Below are positions 1 to 9,813 of a DNA stretch of 64,000 nt, in pieces (the stretch's first letter is position 1; every line of letters begins with the position of its first letter). Position numbers and translations under genes: made by a program. The stretch covers positions 1-64,000 of the forward strand of contig NZ_UGIB01000002.1 of assembly GCF_900451005.1 (NCBI RefSeq), in the 5' to 3' direction. The stretch comes from Helicobacter fennelliae (GTDB lineage: Bacteria; Campylobacterota; Campylobacteria; Campylobacterales; Helicobacteraceae). The notes under the pieces are model-generated. The model was not told the origin of the DNA and made no database searches. It saw only the letters and a program-made list of their open reading frames with translations.

Positions 1-232
1 TATGAGTATGAGCGCAAATCGATTTGAGGGCATTCGAGCGGCATTATGCACGAGCGCGTATATGGCAAAAATGACAAGAGCGCATAATGACGCAAATGTG
101 CTGTGCTTGGGTGCGCGCGTAAGTGGCGAGGGCGAAGTAGAATCTATGCTTGAAGCCTTTATCCAAACGCCATTTGAGGGCGGAAGGCATACATGCAGAA
201 TCAAGAAATTAGATTCTGTATCGAAAGAATAA
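1..232 (+). CDS. rpiB: Ribose-5-phosphate isomerase B, C-terminal part
   Basis: This is the end of a gene that begins before the window; about 76 C-terminal residues are visible. The stretch N-R-F-E-G-I-R-A-A-L followed by H-N-D-A-N-V-L-C-L-G-A-R is the conserved C-terminal half of RpiB, which interconverts ribose 5-phosphate and ribulose 5-phosphate in the pentose phosphate pathway in the cytoplasm. The in-frame ATG at position 2 is internal to the family (normally preceded by G-S-G-I-G), so it is not the start. It is followed 9 bases later by a small coiled-coil gene and then apt, an order I recall from H. pylori. The family assignment is confident; the N-terminal catalytic cysteine is out of view. 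Confidence 0.9.
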   Translation, partial: MSMSANRFEGIRAALCTSAYMAKMTRAHNDANVLCLGARVSGEGEVESMLEAFIQTPFEGGRHTCRIKKLDSVSKE

Positions 233-241
233 GGATACACA

Positions 242-580
242 ATGGATTTAGTGTTAAAGTGGTTTTTGGGAACAATGTTTGTCCTCTTTATATTGTATAT
301 GATTGCAAAAACGATGTTTTATCGCTCTGTCGCCCAACGAGAAGAAAAAAACGCAGCCGCAATGAAGCTTACACTTCAAGAAGCAGAAATTCTTATCCAA
401 AAGCACCAGCTCCAGCTCCAGAGGGCATTAGGCAATATCGATATTTTGACTCAAGAGACAAATTCTTTGCGTAATGAGATTAAAACGCTCAAACAACGCA
501 ATTCTCAATATCGTGTCGAGACAGACAAATACAAAACGCGCATTAAAGATTTAGAGCAAAAAATCGAGGCTCTACTTTAA
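242..580 (+). CDS. Small membrane-anchored coiled-coil protein
   Basis: This 112-residue protein has one N-terminal hydrophobic segment (about residues 4-25). The remainder is highly charged, rich in Q, E, K and L, and patterned as a coiled coil (about residues 35-112). It lies in an operon-like position between rpiB and apt with short gaps (9 and 18 bases), and an AAGGA-type site precedes its ATG. I do not recognise a characterised family; H. pylori carries an uncharacterised small gene at the same place. A bitopic protein with a cytoplasmic or periplasmic helical rod is what can be seen; no enzymatic motif is present. Confidence 0.75.
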   Translation: MDLVLKWFLGTMFVLFILYMIAKTMFYRSVAQREEKNAAAMKLTLQEAEILIQKHQLQLQRALGNIDILTQETNSLRNEIKTLKQRNSQYRVETDKYKTRIKDLEQKIEALL

Positions 581-598
581 GCAAACAAAGGACATACA

Positions 599-1132
599 AT
601 GCAGACATTACAGCAACTTCAAGCCCAAGTCAAACAAAATTTGCGTCAGATTCTAGACTATCCCAAAAAAGGCATTATATTTCGCGATATTACAACGCTT
701 TTAGCGCATGCAGAAGTATTTGGCAATGTGATTTCGTTTTTGAAAAATCGCTATGAAAAACACAATATCACACATATTGTTGGTATAGAATCTAGAGGGT
801 TTATTTTTGGTTCAGCTTTGGCGTATGCGCTTGGGGTTGGGTTTGTGCCTGTGCGCAAAAAGGGCAAACTGCCTTCAAAAACCTACACGCAAGATTACGC
901 GCTTGAGTATGGCACTGATACGCTTGAAATCCATATCGATGCTTTTGATTTTAAGCCTGCGTGCGTTGTGCTTATTGATGATTTGCTAGCCACAGGTGGC
1001 ACTGCAAAAGCAAGCTTAGAGCTTATCAAAAAAGCAGGCGGAGAATGTATAGAGGCGTGCTTTTTATTGCGACTTTTGGAGTGTGGTAGCGTTACATTAC
1101 CTGTGAGTCAATTTCACATATTGGATATTTAA
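599..1132 (+). CDS. apt: Adenine phosphoribosyltransferase
   Basis: This 177-residue protein has the usual Apt length. It shows the PRPP-binding signature V-V-L-I-D-D-L-L-A-T-G-G-T (about residues 122-134) and the N-terminal Y-P-K-K-G-I-I-F-R-D-I-T-T-L segment typical of Apt, which positions the purine-binding loop. The reaction is adenine + PRPP to AMP + PPi, purine salvage in the cytoplasm. An AAAGGA site lies 8 bases before the ATG. The stop codon overlaps the ATG of the downstream DedA gene by one base, so the two are translationally coupled. Confidence 0.93.
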   Translation: MQTLQQLQAQVKQNLRQILDYPKKGIIFRDITTLLAHAEVFGNVISFLKNRYEKHNITHIVGIESRGFIFGSALAYALGVGFVPVRKKGKLPSKTYTQDYALEYGTDTLEIHIDAFDFKPACVVLIDDLLATGGTAKASLELIKKAGGECIEACFLLRLLECGSVTLPVSQFHILDI

Positions 1133-1848
1133 TGCAATTTATCAAAGCTCATCTCAAATCATTTATTATCGGAATCTTACTTATTGCCCTTGTTGGCTGG
1201 CTTTTTTATTCTGTGCGAAATTCTGAATTTTCGCTTGAAGAATTTATAGTCAATGTATGGGATACTTATGTGGAGGATTGGGGGTATTTGATTTTATTTT
1301 GTTGGAGCATTTTAGAGGGCGAGCTAGGGCTTATTTTTGCAGGTATCGCTTCGCATACTGGGCATATGAATGTCGGACTTGCTATTTTTGTCGCAGGGCT
1401 TGGAGGGTTTGTTGGCGATCAGATTTATTTTTATATTGGGCGATTTAACAAAGGCTATATCCAAAAACAGCTCAGCAAGCAAAGGCGCAAACTAGCTCTT
1501 GCTCATTTGTTGCTTCAGAAATATGGCTGGCCTATTATTTTTTTGCAACGTTATATGTATGGTATGCGCACAATTATTCCTATAAGTATTGGTATAACGC
1601 GTTATAGCGCGCTTAAATTTGCGTGTATTAATTTATTGAGTGCTTGGATTTGGGCGGCGATAACGATTTTGCTTGCTTGGTTTTTTGGCGAGCAAATCCT
1701 TGATGTGCTTCATTTGTTTAAAGGGCACCCTTATATTTTGATTGCACTTGCACTTGCGTTTTTAGGCGGGGTGTTGTGGTATTTTTCGACTCATACCAAA
1801 AAAATCGATAAAAAAATTGACAAACTTCAAAATAATTTAAAAGGATAA
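1132..1848 (+). CDS. DedA/SNARE-associated family inner-membrane protein
   Basis: This 238-residue polytopic membrane protein belongs to the DedA (VTT domain) family. Visible are an N-terminal membrane segment, an acidic entry motif (S-I-L-E-G-E-L-G), the glycine-rich stretch G-L-G-G-F-V-G-D-Q-I-Y-F-Y-I-G-R, the F-L-Q-R-Y-M-Y-G-M-R-T segment characteristic of the family, and two C-terminal membrane segments before a basic tail. DedA proteins act in the inner membrane and are linked to undecaprenyl-phosphate or phospholipid recycling and envelope integrity. The start overlaps the apt stop by one base, and pepA follows after 3 bases. Confidence 0.88.
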   Translation: MQFIKAHLKSFIIGILLIALVGWLFYSVRNSEFSLEEFIVNVWDTYVEDWGYLILFCWSILEGELGLIFAGIASHTGHMNVGLAIFVAGLGGFVGDQIYFYIGRFNKGYIQKQLSKQRRKLALAHLLLQKYGWPIIFLQRYMYGMRTIIPISIGITRYSALKFACINLLSAWIWAAITILLAWFFGEQILDVLHLFKGHPYILIALALAFLGGVLWYFSTHTKKIDKKIDKLQNNLKG

Positions 1849-3311
<1,463 letters not shown>

Positions 3312-3312
<1 letters not shown>

Positions 3313-4412
3313 TGGGGCTATCAATTGGTATTGTCGGACTTCCAAATGTAGGCAAATCAACAACCTTTAACGCACTCACTAAAACCCAAAATGCTCAAGC
3401 AGCAAATTATCCATTTTGCACGATTGAGCCAAATAAAGCAGTTGTCGAAGTGCCAGATTCTCGCTTAGATGAGCTTGCTAAGATTGTAAAGCCTGAGCGG
3501 ATTTTGCACTCTCAAATAGAATTTGTCGATATTGCAGGGCTTGTGCGAGGCGCGAGCAAAGGCGAGGGACTTGGGAATCAATTTTTGGCAAATATCAAAG
3601 AAGCAGACGCGATATTACACATTGTGCGTTGTTTTGAGGATTCTGACATTACGCATGTCGAGGGACGCATAGATCCTATCGGAGATATTGAAATCATCGA
3701 GCTAGAGCTCATTATAGCAGATATTGCGACTCTTGAGAAAAAAATAGCACGTCTTGAGCGAGAATCTAAAGCACAAAAAGGCGCAAATAAAGCACTTGAA
3801 ATCGCGCAATCTCTTTTGGCACATTTGCAAACAAATCAGCCTGCAAGTAGTTTTTTGGGGCGCGAGAGTGAAGAGTTTATGGCTTTAAACAAAGAGTTGC
3901 GATTTTTGAGTGGCAAAGAGGTGATTTATGGGGCAAATGTCGATGAAAAGAATCTAGAATCAGATAATGAATATGTAAAAAAAGTGCGCGAATATGGGAA
4001 AAGCAAAAATGCTGAAGTCATAAAGCTTTGCGCAAAAATTGAAGAGGAAATGGTGGGGTTAGATTCTATTGAGAGGAAAGAGTTTTTGGAGTCTTTGGGT
4101 TGCGCAGAATCTGGATTGGAGCAAATCATTCGCACAGGGTTTGCAAAGCTTGGGCTGATAAGTTATTTTACAGCTGGGGTGAAAGAAGTGCGTGCTTGGA
4201 CGATCAAAAAAGGCGACAAAGCCCCGCAAGCTGCTAGCGTGATACATAAGGATTTTGAAAAAGGCTTTATACGCGCTGAGACGATTAGCTATGAGGATTT
4301 TGTGCGCTATGGCGGAGAGGCAAAGGCAAAAGAAGCAGGGGCTATGCGGATTGAGGGGAAAGAATATATCGTGCAAGATGGGGATATAATGCACTTTAGG
4401 TTTAATGTGTGA
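3312..4412 (+). CDS. ychF: Redox-regulated GTPase/ATPase YchF (Obg family)
   Basis: This 366-residue P-loop protein has G1 G-L-P-N-V-G-K-S-T near residue 8, the switch II element D-I-A-G-L-V-R-G-A-S-K-G-E-G-L-G-N near 75, a central coiled-coil insertion (about 130-160), and a C-terminal TGS domain ending in the family-typical G-D-I-M-H-F-R-F-N-V. YchF prefers ATP, binds ribosomes and modulates translation and stress responses. The ATG overlaps the last base of pepA. It closes the housekeeping operon; decayed polysaccharide genes follow. Confidence 0.95.
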
Positions 4413-4593
4413 GTTAAGGATACAGAATCTTACTTGTTTGGTTTGGGTGGAATTTAGTTAAGTTTAAGTTGGAGAGTAGAAAAGCCAAGATAAATAAAGA
4501 TTTTGTTTATAATAAAATGTAAGTAATTCATAAGCAAAACTACATTACAACCGCACTTCTCTTTTGTTGTAATTTTTTTGATTTGGCTTAATC

Positions 4594-4608
4594 AAAAAAA
4601 AAAAAAAA
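4594..4608 (+). repeat. Poly-A15 tract ahead of the EpsG-like pseudogene
   Basis: There are fifteen consecutive A residues immediately upstream of the best start of the EpsG-like gene (TTG at 4620, with a CAGGA-like site at 4610-4614). A homopolymer this long is prone to slipped-strand mispairing. Depending on the true start, it would alter promoter spacing, ribosome-site spacing or the reading frame. Confidence 0.7.
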
Positions 4609-4619
4609 CAGGACTTGCT

Positions 4620-5821
4620 TTGAATAATCTATCTATTGGCAGTGTATCGAGCTTACAAAATATTAAACAGACTGATGTTTTTCCCTTAATTTTGGCACTT
4701 ATTCCGTGGGTTATTTTGCCATTTTCACCTATGATTGCAAGTGTTGCTGGTTTTTTTTGATTGTTTTTTCTTCTGTTTTTACAAAAAAATCTCGTGTCAT
4801 TATTTCGCTTTGTATTATTCTTTCTGCATCAATCTATAATGGTGATTGTATTCCACACAGTGATTATATTAACTATTATCACACATATGAAAAACTGCTT
4901 AATAATAATTTTCAGGCTTTGTTTGATTATGGTGCTGGGTTAGAAGTAGCTTTGCCCTTGTATTATCTTATTTTGAGTAGATTTTTAGGAGAACTTAGTA
5001 GTTCAACTTTTATTGCAATTAATATTTTTACTGCGGCGCTGTTGTTTTATATATGGCTTGAAGTATATGCTATGTTCCATATCGCTCCAAAACAAAGGAC
5101 ATTATGTGTGGCCTTAAGTCTTTTGTTTTTTCATTACTGGTTTGCTGGAAATGTGATAAGACAGCTCTTATCATCTGTATTTTGACTCTATGCTTTTACA
5201 GAAAAGCGTTTAAAACTTCATCTTGTTTATGTTGTTATTGCTACTTTGTTTCATACAACTGCATTAGGTTTTTATCTTTTTGTTTGGCTATTAATGAAAA
5301 AGCCAAAAATTGGAATGATGATAAGCTTGTTGCTTATGTTTGGGTTTTATTTTTTTGATGAGATTATTAAATTCCTTTGAGATTTCCCAAACCACGCGAT
5401 TTTTATTGATACTTTAAAAGGGAAGATTGGACCGTATATTGTTGGCTCTACTCTTGATGGAAGCTCTATTACAGCTCGAAATTTTGTCCTTACTTTTATG
5501 CTTATGTGTTTCACCTATCTTTATGTTGATAAAGCACATAAGCAGTGGCGATATGTTATTTTTGGCTCTATTTTAGTGTATTGGGGGTCAATTGGTGTAA
5601 GTAATCACTTTTCGCTTCGTATGGGTGTCTTGTTTATGGAGATTGCCTTTGGTTATTTTATGTTCTTGGCGATGCGTAAGCAACCATTTTTATTGCAGAT
5701 TTTTGCACTATTAATGTTGTGGAATACAGTTAGCGTAAAAACCTATTTTGGAGATATTACAAATACAAGGGTGTATTGGAATTATGACATAGCTGGACCA
5801 TTTTTTTATTTTTTGTTTTAA
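4620..5821 (+). pseudogene. EpsG/Wzy-like polysaccharide polymerase, disrupted
   Basis: A multi-spanning membrane protein of about 400 residues can be reconstructed only by correcting lesions. Reading starts at TTG 4620 and passes through I-P-W-V-I-L-P-F. It is lost at a T8 tract (4751-4758), where nine Ts would restore the frame. It continues in the second frame from about 4759 to TGA 5183-5185, then past that codon to TGA 5378-5380, then to the final TAA at 5821. The aspartate-rich loop P-H-S-D-Y-I-N-Y-Y and the G-N-V-I-R-Q-L-L segment resemble EpsG-family polymerases, which join exopolysaccharide repeat units. Both TGA codons sit where tryptophan would fit. It is next to a Wzz-like gene. 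Function is lost unless the lesions are bypassed or are assembly errors. Confidence 0.7.
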
Positions 5822-5837
5822 TTTATTTTAAAGGAGT

Positions 5838-6692
5838 GTGATGAAAAATTTGGATTCTTGGGAGATATTGTCAATTTTTGTTAGGCGTTGGAAATTGTTT
5901 GTGATAAGCTTTTTGCTTGTTTTTTGCTTTGGGTGTTGGTGGATTTTTAAAACATCTGTGGATTCCCAATCTTTGGCTTTGGTTCAAAGTGAGAATATGC
6001 AAGCGGATAAAGAGTTAGAGCAATCAAAGAAAAGTATTAAGCCTAAGGTTTATAAATTGCACTTTGGTATCAAAAACTTTAACAATCAGCCAATTATTTC
6101 CAATCAGCAATTACACACAATGCTTGCACCGAGTTTTGAATATCATAAGAAGAAGTGGATTGCTCTATCGCATAAGCTTGATTGTGCTTTGGATAAGCAT
6201 GTGGGAAATGGTGATGGTGCAACAGAGATTGAGAATGATATTTGGGCAGAGAAGGAGTCTATATGTGCTATGAATAGGTGTTATTCTACTCTTATGCAGA
6301 ATCCTTCCATACCTGCTTTGTATTCACTCTCATTTGAGGCTAAAAACTTGAACGATGCAAAGCAGTGTATCAAAGATATAGTATTCAACATAGACAACAA
6401 TAGCTCTCTTAAGACATTTAAATCTCAGATTCAGCAATTTTATCTCAATTCTAAACCATTGGCTACAAAATCACAAAACATAGATTGGCGTTTGGTAGAA
6501 TTGGATTTTGCAAGTAAGGGATTATTAACATACAACATCGAAGACATCGAAGACAGACCCATTGTGCAGACTTCTACAAAAGCAAAATTTATTCTTGTAT
6601 TCTTTTCAAGCCTGATTCTCGCTTCTATTCTGGTGCTTACAAGGGAGTTTCTTGCTCAAAATTGGTATAGGATTGTCTCAAAAGAGAATTAA
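5838..6692 (+). CDS. Wzz-like polysaccharide chain-length/co-polymerase protein
   Basis: This 284-residue protein has the Wzz topology: a short basic cytoplasmic N-terminus, a membrane segment at about residues 18-37, a long polar periplasmic domain (about 40-250), and a second membrane segment near the C-terminus (about 253-270) followed by a short basic tail. The start M-M-K-N-L-D-S-W-E-I-L has an AAGGAG site 5 bases upstream. Such proteins set the chain length of O-antigen or exopolysaccharide together with a Wzy-type polymerase, fitting the adjacent EpsG-like pseudogene. Sequence motifs are weak, so the assignment rests mainly on topology and context. With its polymerase broken it may be non-functional although its own frame is intact. 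Confidence 0.6.
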   Translation: MMKNLDSWEILSIFVRRWKLFVISFLLVFCFGCWWIFKTSVDSQSLALVQSENMQADKELEQSKKSIKPKVYKLHFGIKNFNNQPIISNQQLHTMLAPSFEYHKKKWIALSHKLDCALDKHVGNGDGATEIENDIWAEKESICAMNRCYSTLMQNPSIPALYSLSFEAKNLNDAKQCIKDIVFNIDNNSSLKTFKSQIQQFYLNSKPLATKSQNIDWRLVELDFASKGLLTYNIEDIEDRPIVQTSTKAKFILVFFSSLILASILVLTREFLAQNWYRIVSKEN

Positions 6693-6711
6693 AATTTAGG
6701 AGTGAAAAATT

Positions 6712-7328
6712 TTGGCAAAAAAAAGTTTAAATAAAGGTTTTAAGCTTATGTCGCAAAATAAGAGTTTTACCCCCCCCCCCACAATTATCACTGCTTTTTA
6801 CAAGCTTGACTTAGCTACACAAAGCACGAAGTCTTACAAAGCAAAACGCACGACACAAACCTACCTTGAATACTTTAGCTTTTTATCAAAATTGCAAAAT
6901 AACTTCATCATTTACACAAATGAAGATATAGGTTTAGAAATTTATGCAATGCGTTCTTTATGCGGATTAGAATCTAAAATGATAATCATTCATAAAGATT
7001 TAGAATCTTTTGATACAAATGCCCTAGATTCTATCCGCAAGGTTTTTAAAGAGTATAATCAAGCCGCAGATAGATTTGACCCTGAGCATCCGCCTCACAC
7101 AAGCCCGGAATATAACTATCTTATGTATTGCAAGTCCTTTTTTGTATGTGATGCGTTGGATAATCCACTCACAAAGCCCTATTAAATGAGCAGATTCTGT
7201 GGCTTGATTTTGGCTATAACTTTAATGGCGCTATGTTTGCAGATTCTAATGAGTTTGATTTTACTCTCACCCCACAAACCCCACTCATAGATTCTAAGTT
7301 CCCCACTATCTTTCTTAGTATTTTTTAG
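6712..7328 (+). pseudogene. HtrL/YibB-family glycosyltransferase-like gene, frameshifted and truncated
   Basis: Reading starts at TTG 6712 (AGGAG at 6697-6701) or ATG 6750. It runs through the C11 tract as T-P-P-P-T-I-I-T-A-F-Y into a region with Y-T-N-E-D-I-G and P-E-Y-N-Y-L-M-Y-C-K-S-F-F that resembles the HtrL/YibB family (WlaTC-like sugar transferases of Campylobacter). It stops at TAA 7183-7185. Adding one A at the AAA before GCC (about 7173-7175) restores a continuation, A-L-L-N-E-Q-I-L-W-L-D-F-G-Y-N-F-N-G, which is the expected next family block. That continuation ends at TAG 7326-7328, well short of family length. The gene is therefore a phase-variable glycosyltransferase that has decayed. 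The C11 tract is currently in the frame that reads through. Confidence 0.65.
6770..6780 (+). repeat. Poly-C11 contingency tract
   Basis: Eleven C residues near the 5' end of the HtrL-like gene encode part of T-P-P-P. Tracts of this type in Helicobacter vary in length by slippage and switch genes on and off. At 11 the upstream start is in frame with the downstream glycosyltransferase-like sequence, although a separate frameshift lies further on. Confidence 0.85.
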
Positions 7329-7862
7329 ACAACTTACTTTTTATACTTTACCCTTACACAAAATATTTATTTTTCAAACCTTACAAGATTATTACATTTT
7401 GTTACATCAATTTTACTTTTTCTTATCATTTGCCCTGTTTTAAGGCAAATGGGGGGCATTTTTCTCTATTTGCTTATTGTTTGTGGTATAAAAATATATA
7501 AATTTCACAATAGCTTTCAAAGACCTGTAATAAGCGAACTTGTAGCTTATACGAAAGATAATATTACAGATAATGATATTTTGTTGGTGCATAATTCAGT
7601 TACTAGTATATTTTTGTATTATAAATTCCGCCTTAATCTCAACCACCAAGAGCAAATCTCAAGCGGAGAATGGGCAAGCTCACCAGAATCTGATATAAAA
7701 AAGATTCTCGATGATGTAAAAAACAAACAAGAAAATGTGCGATTATTTGTGATTCTTGAGAATTCAAATCCAAGTGATACGTTTATAGAAAATCTCACTT
7801 CTGTGCAGAAAAAACAAGCAGGGCATTATACATTACTTGTTATTGATACAAAGGCTCATTGA
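7329..7862 (+). pseudogene. C-terminal remnant of a membrane glycosyltransferase-like protein
   Basis: The frame is open from 7329, directly after the TAG of the HtrL-like remnant and in the same frame. It encodes two hydrophobic segments (L-L-H-F-V-T-S-I-L-L-F-L-I and G-G-I-F-L-Y-L-L-I-V) followed by a soluble tail. In that tail, E-L-V-A-Y-T-K-D-N-I-T-D-N-D-I-L-L-V and F-L-Y-Y-K-F recall the C-terminal domain of GT39/ArnT-type membrane glycosyltransferases. An ATG at 7449 would allow a 137-residue product, but no good ribosome site precedes it. The N-terminal catalytic part is missing, so a deletion probably fused two genes of the old polysaccharide locus. Family assignment is tentative. Confidence 0.45.
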
Positions 7863-7909
7863 TTTTTAAGTCTTTGATTCTAGATTTTAGAATCTGTTTT
7901 TAGATTCTA

Positions 7910-8043
7910 GATTGCCACGCAAAATTTTCAATTTTGCTCGCAATGACAAGCCTACACTCCCGTCATTGCGAGGACAATAGGACGAAGCAATCTAGCAAAA
8001 ATAGATTGCCACGACTTCCTAGCGGAAGCCTCGCAATGACGAT
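7910..8043. repeat. Dispersed palindromic intergenic repeats
   Basis: The 449 bases between 7862 and 8312 hold no gene. At 7910-7950 lies a hairpin-forming unit of the form GATTGCCACGC...GCTCGCAATGAC. At 7972-8043 there is a second unit, CGTCATTGCGAGG...GAAGCAATCTAG, followed by AGATTGCCACGAC...GCCTCGCAATGACG. Related units occur at 25510-25551, 51120-51150, 54480-54610 and, diverged, in both inverted-repeat arms (57010-57050 and 61646-61685). An apparent 61-codon frame across the repeat (7934-8119) is not treated as a gene. From 8120 to 8311 I see only AT-rich spacer. Confidence 0.8.
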
Positions 8044-8311
8044 TTTTTCTGGATTCTTCGTTCGTTTCACTCGCTCAAGTAATGACGAGATTCTATGTCA
8101 AACACAAACGAGCGTGTAAGAAATCCTCTATTTTTAGCTTATTTTTGTAGTTTTGAAAGCTTTGGCGTAAGATAAAACCAAGTGAGTCGCTACTTTTCGT
8201 GCGTCGCCAAAATAACACAAGATAAGCCAAACAAAGCAATCTGCAAAAAGAAGCAAAAAGAGAGGAGTTAGATCACATGGAAAATAGAATCTAGATTCTA
8301 CTTAATCATTC

Positions 8312-8716
8312 TCACCAAATTTGCATTAAGATAAATACTCCCCACACAATGCCTACAAATATAATGCTTAGCATTTGCGCGGCACTTCCCATATCTTTGG
8401 CTTTTTTGGCGAGCGGGTGAGATTCTAGGCTTGTGTGGTCGATTGCGTTTTCGATGGCTGTATTAAAAAGTTCGACAATCACGCACAAAAACCCCGGCAG
8501 TGCTAAGAGGATTTTTTGGCTAAAATCTTGCCCAAAGTAAAATCCCCCCACAAAACAGCACAAAGCTATCAAGCAAACTTGGCGAAATCCTGCTTCATCT
8601 CTAAAGGCTGCGATAAGTCCATCTTTGGAGTAAAAAAACGCATTCCATAAGCGCGCTAAGCCTTTTTTGCCTTTTTTGTCATTTCTTAGATTGTTTGTAT
8701 TGTGTGTCTTATTCAT
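8312..8716 (-). CDS. dgkA: Diacylglycerol kinase
   Basis: This 134-residue integral membrane protein has the DgkA hallmark E-L-F-N-T-A-I-E-N-A-I-D followed by A-K-K-A-K-D-M-G-S-A-A-Q, which forms the active site, and three hydrophobic segments. It phosphorylates diacylglycerol to phosphatidic acid using ATP, recycling diacylglycerol released by membrane-derived modifications. That can matter where phosphoethanolamine-type transferases consume phospholipid headgroups. The polar N-terminal extension (about 18 residues) is longer than in E. coli DgkA. The start overlaps the end of the upstream gene by 4 bases (8713-8716), so the two are coupled. Confidence 0.93.
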   Translation of the reverse strand: MNKTHNTNNLRNDKKGKKGLARLWNAFFYSKDGLIAAFRDEAGFRQVCLIALCCFVGGFYFGQDFSQKILLALPGFLCVIVELFNTAIENAIDHTSLESHPLAKKAKDMGSAAQMLSIIFVGIVWGVFILMQIW

Positions 8717-9756
8717 TGCGCGGCTCTTGGCTCATTATGAGGCTCTTTAGGCTCTTTGTGGAGCTCTTTGTATTGCAGAGATAGATTTGAGAGGTTGTAT
8801 TTTTCTAGCATAGATTCTAGCTCAAGCAGAGAGATAAATTGCCCTGAAGTGTTTGAGAGGGTGTATTCTATTCCATTATTTTGCGCATTAAGCATATTGG
8901 CGATGCCATCGATGGATTGGAGTATTTCTTGCTTGAATGGAAATGCACTACGATTAAAAGATATACCAAGCATATACAAAGCGATATTTTTTGAAAACTC
9001 TATACTTTTGGCATACAAATCAGGCGTGAAATTTGTATCTTGAGATTTGATTTGCTCAAAAATGCTCTCTTTTAGATTCTGCGGTGTGAGCGTGAGTCGC
9101 GCAGAATCAAACTGCAATTTGAAGTTGTTTTTAAATTCTTGTGGATTTTGCATATAGAGCTCATAGCTTTCAAGTATGACATCTTTGAGTTGCTTGAGGT
9201 TTGTATTGAGATTTTGTGCAGTGCGGGCTTGGAGGAGGTATTGTATATGTGGTGCGGTGAAATTACACTGCGTGATATTGTGGATTATTTGATTAGCAAA
9301 TTCATTATTAATCGTGCATTTAAAGGCGTTTGGTGTGATGAGGGTTGAGGGATTGAGATTTGGCGACATAGAGATAAGAAACATATTAAGTAAAGTGTTT
9401 ATGTTTGTAGTTTTTTGGCTGTTTTGATTATTAAATAGTGCGAGTTTGGACTGAAAAGAAAAATCAAGTTTATTGCTGCTATGAAGATTTTGTATATTCA
9501 TCTCAAAATCTTGAAGCTCGATATAATGAGAAAAGGTGATTTGCGGGCTTTGGCAAGTGATGCTTGTAAATCCGCTACAAGAAAATGGCGCGATCTTTAG
9601 ATTAGGTATAGAGTGTTGTAACTCTTGTGCGTATGAATCAAGCGTGGTTTGGATATTTTTTTTGAGTAAATAGCTTCCAAAAAACAAAACCCCACATAAA
9701 ACCACAATGATGATTCCGCCAAGTATCAAGCCAAAAATAGTTATTTTTTTTGTCAT
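8713..9756 (-). CDS. Membrane-anchored periplasmic protein of unknown function
   Basis: This 347-residue protein has an N-terminal membrane segment (about residues 7-32, I-F-G-L-I-L-G-G-I-I-I-V-V-L-C-G), then a long polar region rich in N, Q, S and L without cysteine patterns or catalytic motifs I recognise. Two cysteines near residues 59 and 68 (F-S-C-S-G-F-T-S-I-T-C) could form a disulfide. The C-terminus is proline- and glutamate-rich. It is co-transcribed and overlaps dgkA by 4 bases, suggesting an envelope role. The start is followed directly by the hydrophobic segment, and AAGGAC lies just upstream. I do not assign a function. Confidence 0.7.
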   Translation of the reverse strand: MTKKITIFGLILGGIIIVVLCGVLFFGSYLLKKNIQTTLDSYAQELQHSIPNLKIAPFSCSGFTSITCQSPQITFSHYIELQDFEMNIQNLHSSNKLDFSFQSKLALFNNQNSQKTTNINTLLNMFLISMSPNLNPSTLITPNAFKCTINNEFANQIIHNITQCNFTAPHIQYLLQARTAQNLNTNLKQLKDVILESYELYMQNPQEFKNNFKLQFDSARLTLTPQNLKESIFEQIKSQDTNFTPDLYAKSIEFSKNIALYMLGISFNRSAFPFKQEILQSIDGIANMLNAQNNGIEYTLSNTSGQFISLLELESMLEKYNLSNLSLQYKELHKEPKEPHNEPRAAQ

Positions 9757-9813
9757 TTTTTGTCCTTGAGATTCCAGATTTTAGGGCATATTATAATTTA
9801 TTTTTGCATGGTT

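Noticed and set aside
4706-5185. Treating the middle piece of the EpsG-like region as an independent 159-residue gene.
   Set aside because: The protein sequence continues on both sides across a T8 slip and a TGA; it is better described as one broken gene.
7934-8119. Short plus-strand frame (61 codons) in the spacer before dgkA.
   Set aside because: It lies across the dispersed repeats; the peptide is what these repeats give when translated and has no ribosome site.
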